A stretch of 14,378 nucleotides of DNA from Candidatus Poribacteria bacterium (GTDB lineage: Bacteria; Poribacteria; WGA-4E; GCA-2687025): contig NYZG01000445.1 of the NCBI GenBank assembly GCA_002687025.1, positions 1 through 14,378 on the forward strand, read 5' to 3'. The position numbers were made by a program, and so were the translations under genes. Shown piece after piece: positions 14,306 to 14,378 of the stretch (within the stretch, counting starts at the first letter, position 1; every line of letters begins with the position of its first letter). Below the pieces are notes generated by a model that saw nothing but the letters and a program-made list of their open reading frames with translations, had not been told where the DNA came from and did not search any database.

Positions 14306-14378
14306 GCCCTGTCTGACCGACGGCGCCGTCTGCCGGGTGGCTGGTGCGTGCTGCGCGGCATCGGCCCGGGCGACGCCG

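Noticed and set aside
14319..14330. 12-bp palindrome GACGGCGCCGTC after the VOC gene
   Set aside because: A hairpin would have only a 4-bp stem and no T-run follows. It is weak as a terminator and likely by chance in GC-rich DNA.

Overview
The window is a compact, GC-rich bacterial chromosome segment of about 14.4 kb. It carries 13 protein genes, one of them cut by the left edge. I see no rRNA, tRNA, CRISPR array, insertion sequence or phage gene. The mix is metabolic: secreted carbohydrate-active proteins, sugar-acid enzymes of the enolase superfamily, a ThuA protein, a nucleoside hydrolase, several acetyltransferases and a LamG protein. This resembles uncultured, carbohydrate-degrading phyla such as Poribacteria, Latescibacteria or Planctomycetes relatives. 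That taxonomic guess rests on remembered gene content only, because there is no marker gene. Several genes have recognisable Shine-Dalgarno sequences (GGAGG, GGGAG or AGGAG) 5-9 nt before the start. GTG, and probably TTG, are also used as starts.

Layout, left to right. Positions 1-895 (minus strand) hold the first 298 residues of a CgeB-like glycosyltransferase that continues beyond the edge. Positions 959-2167 (minus) encode an Eis-like acetyltransferase with a C-terminal sterol-carrier-like domain. A 177-bp divergent gap separates it from a secreted heparinase II/III-family polysaccharide lyase (2345-4399, plus), the only long plus-strand gene. It runs convergently, with 20 bp between stop codons, into a minus-strand pair: nucleoside hydrolase (5172-6095) then ThuA (4420-5148). 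A perfect 14-bp-arm hairpin lies just upstream of that pair. Next come a membrane-anchored HEAT-repeat protein (6188-7381), a roughly 350-bp non-coding stretch with small inverted repeats and a TATAAT box, and a cation diffusion facilitator with a cysteine-rich tail (7735-8766).

The right part is a minus-strand series read from about 13.7 kb leftwards: RraA-like aldolase (13634 to 12825), two tandem paralogous enolase-superfamily dehydratases (12802 to 11534 and 11500 to 10310), a secreted LamG protein (10229 to 9456) and a SatA-like acetyltransferase (9426 to 8839). Divergent from RraA is a small VOC/glyoxalase-fold protein (13883-14305, plus).

The best functional unit is RraA plus the two dehydratases. 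Spacings are 22 and 33 nt, each gene has a plausible ribosome site, and a candidate promoter lies upstream. The suggested logic is dehydration of an acid sugar to a 2-keto-3-deoxy acid followed by aldol cleavage to pyruvate or a related product. The secreted lyase and LamG protein could supply or bind the polysaccharide, but no transporter, kinase or regulator is present, so the link is inference. Nothing here is a clearly new defence or mobile system. The features most worth checking are the conserved Eis catalytic residues, the RraA-dehydratase operon, the cysteine-rich CDF tail and the two unexplained inverted repeats.
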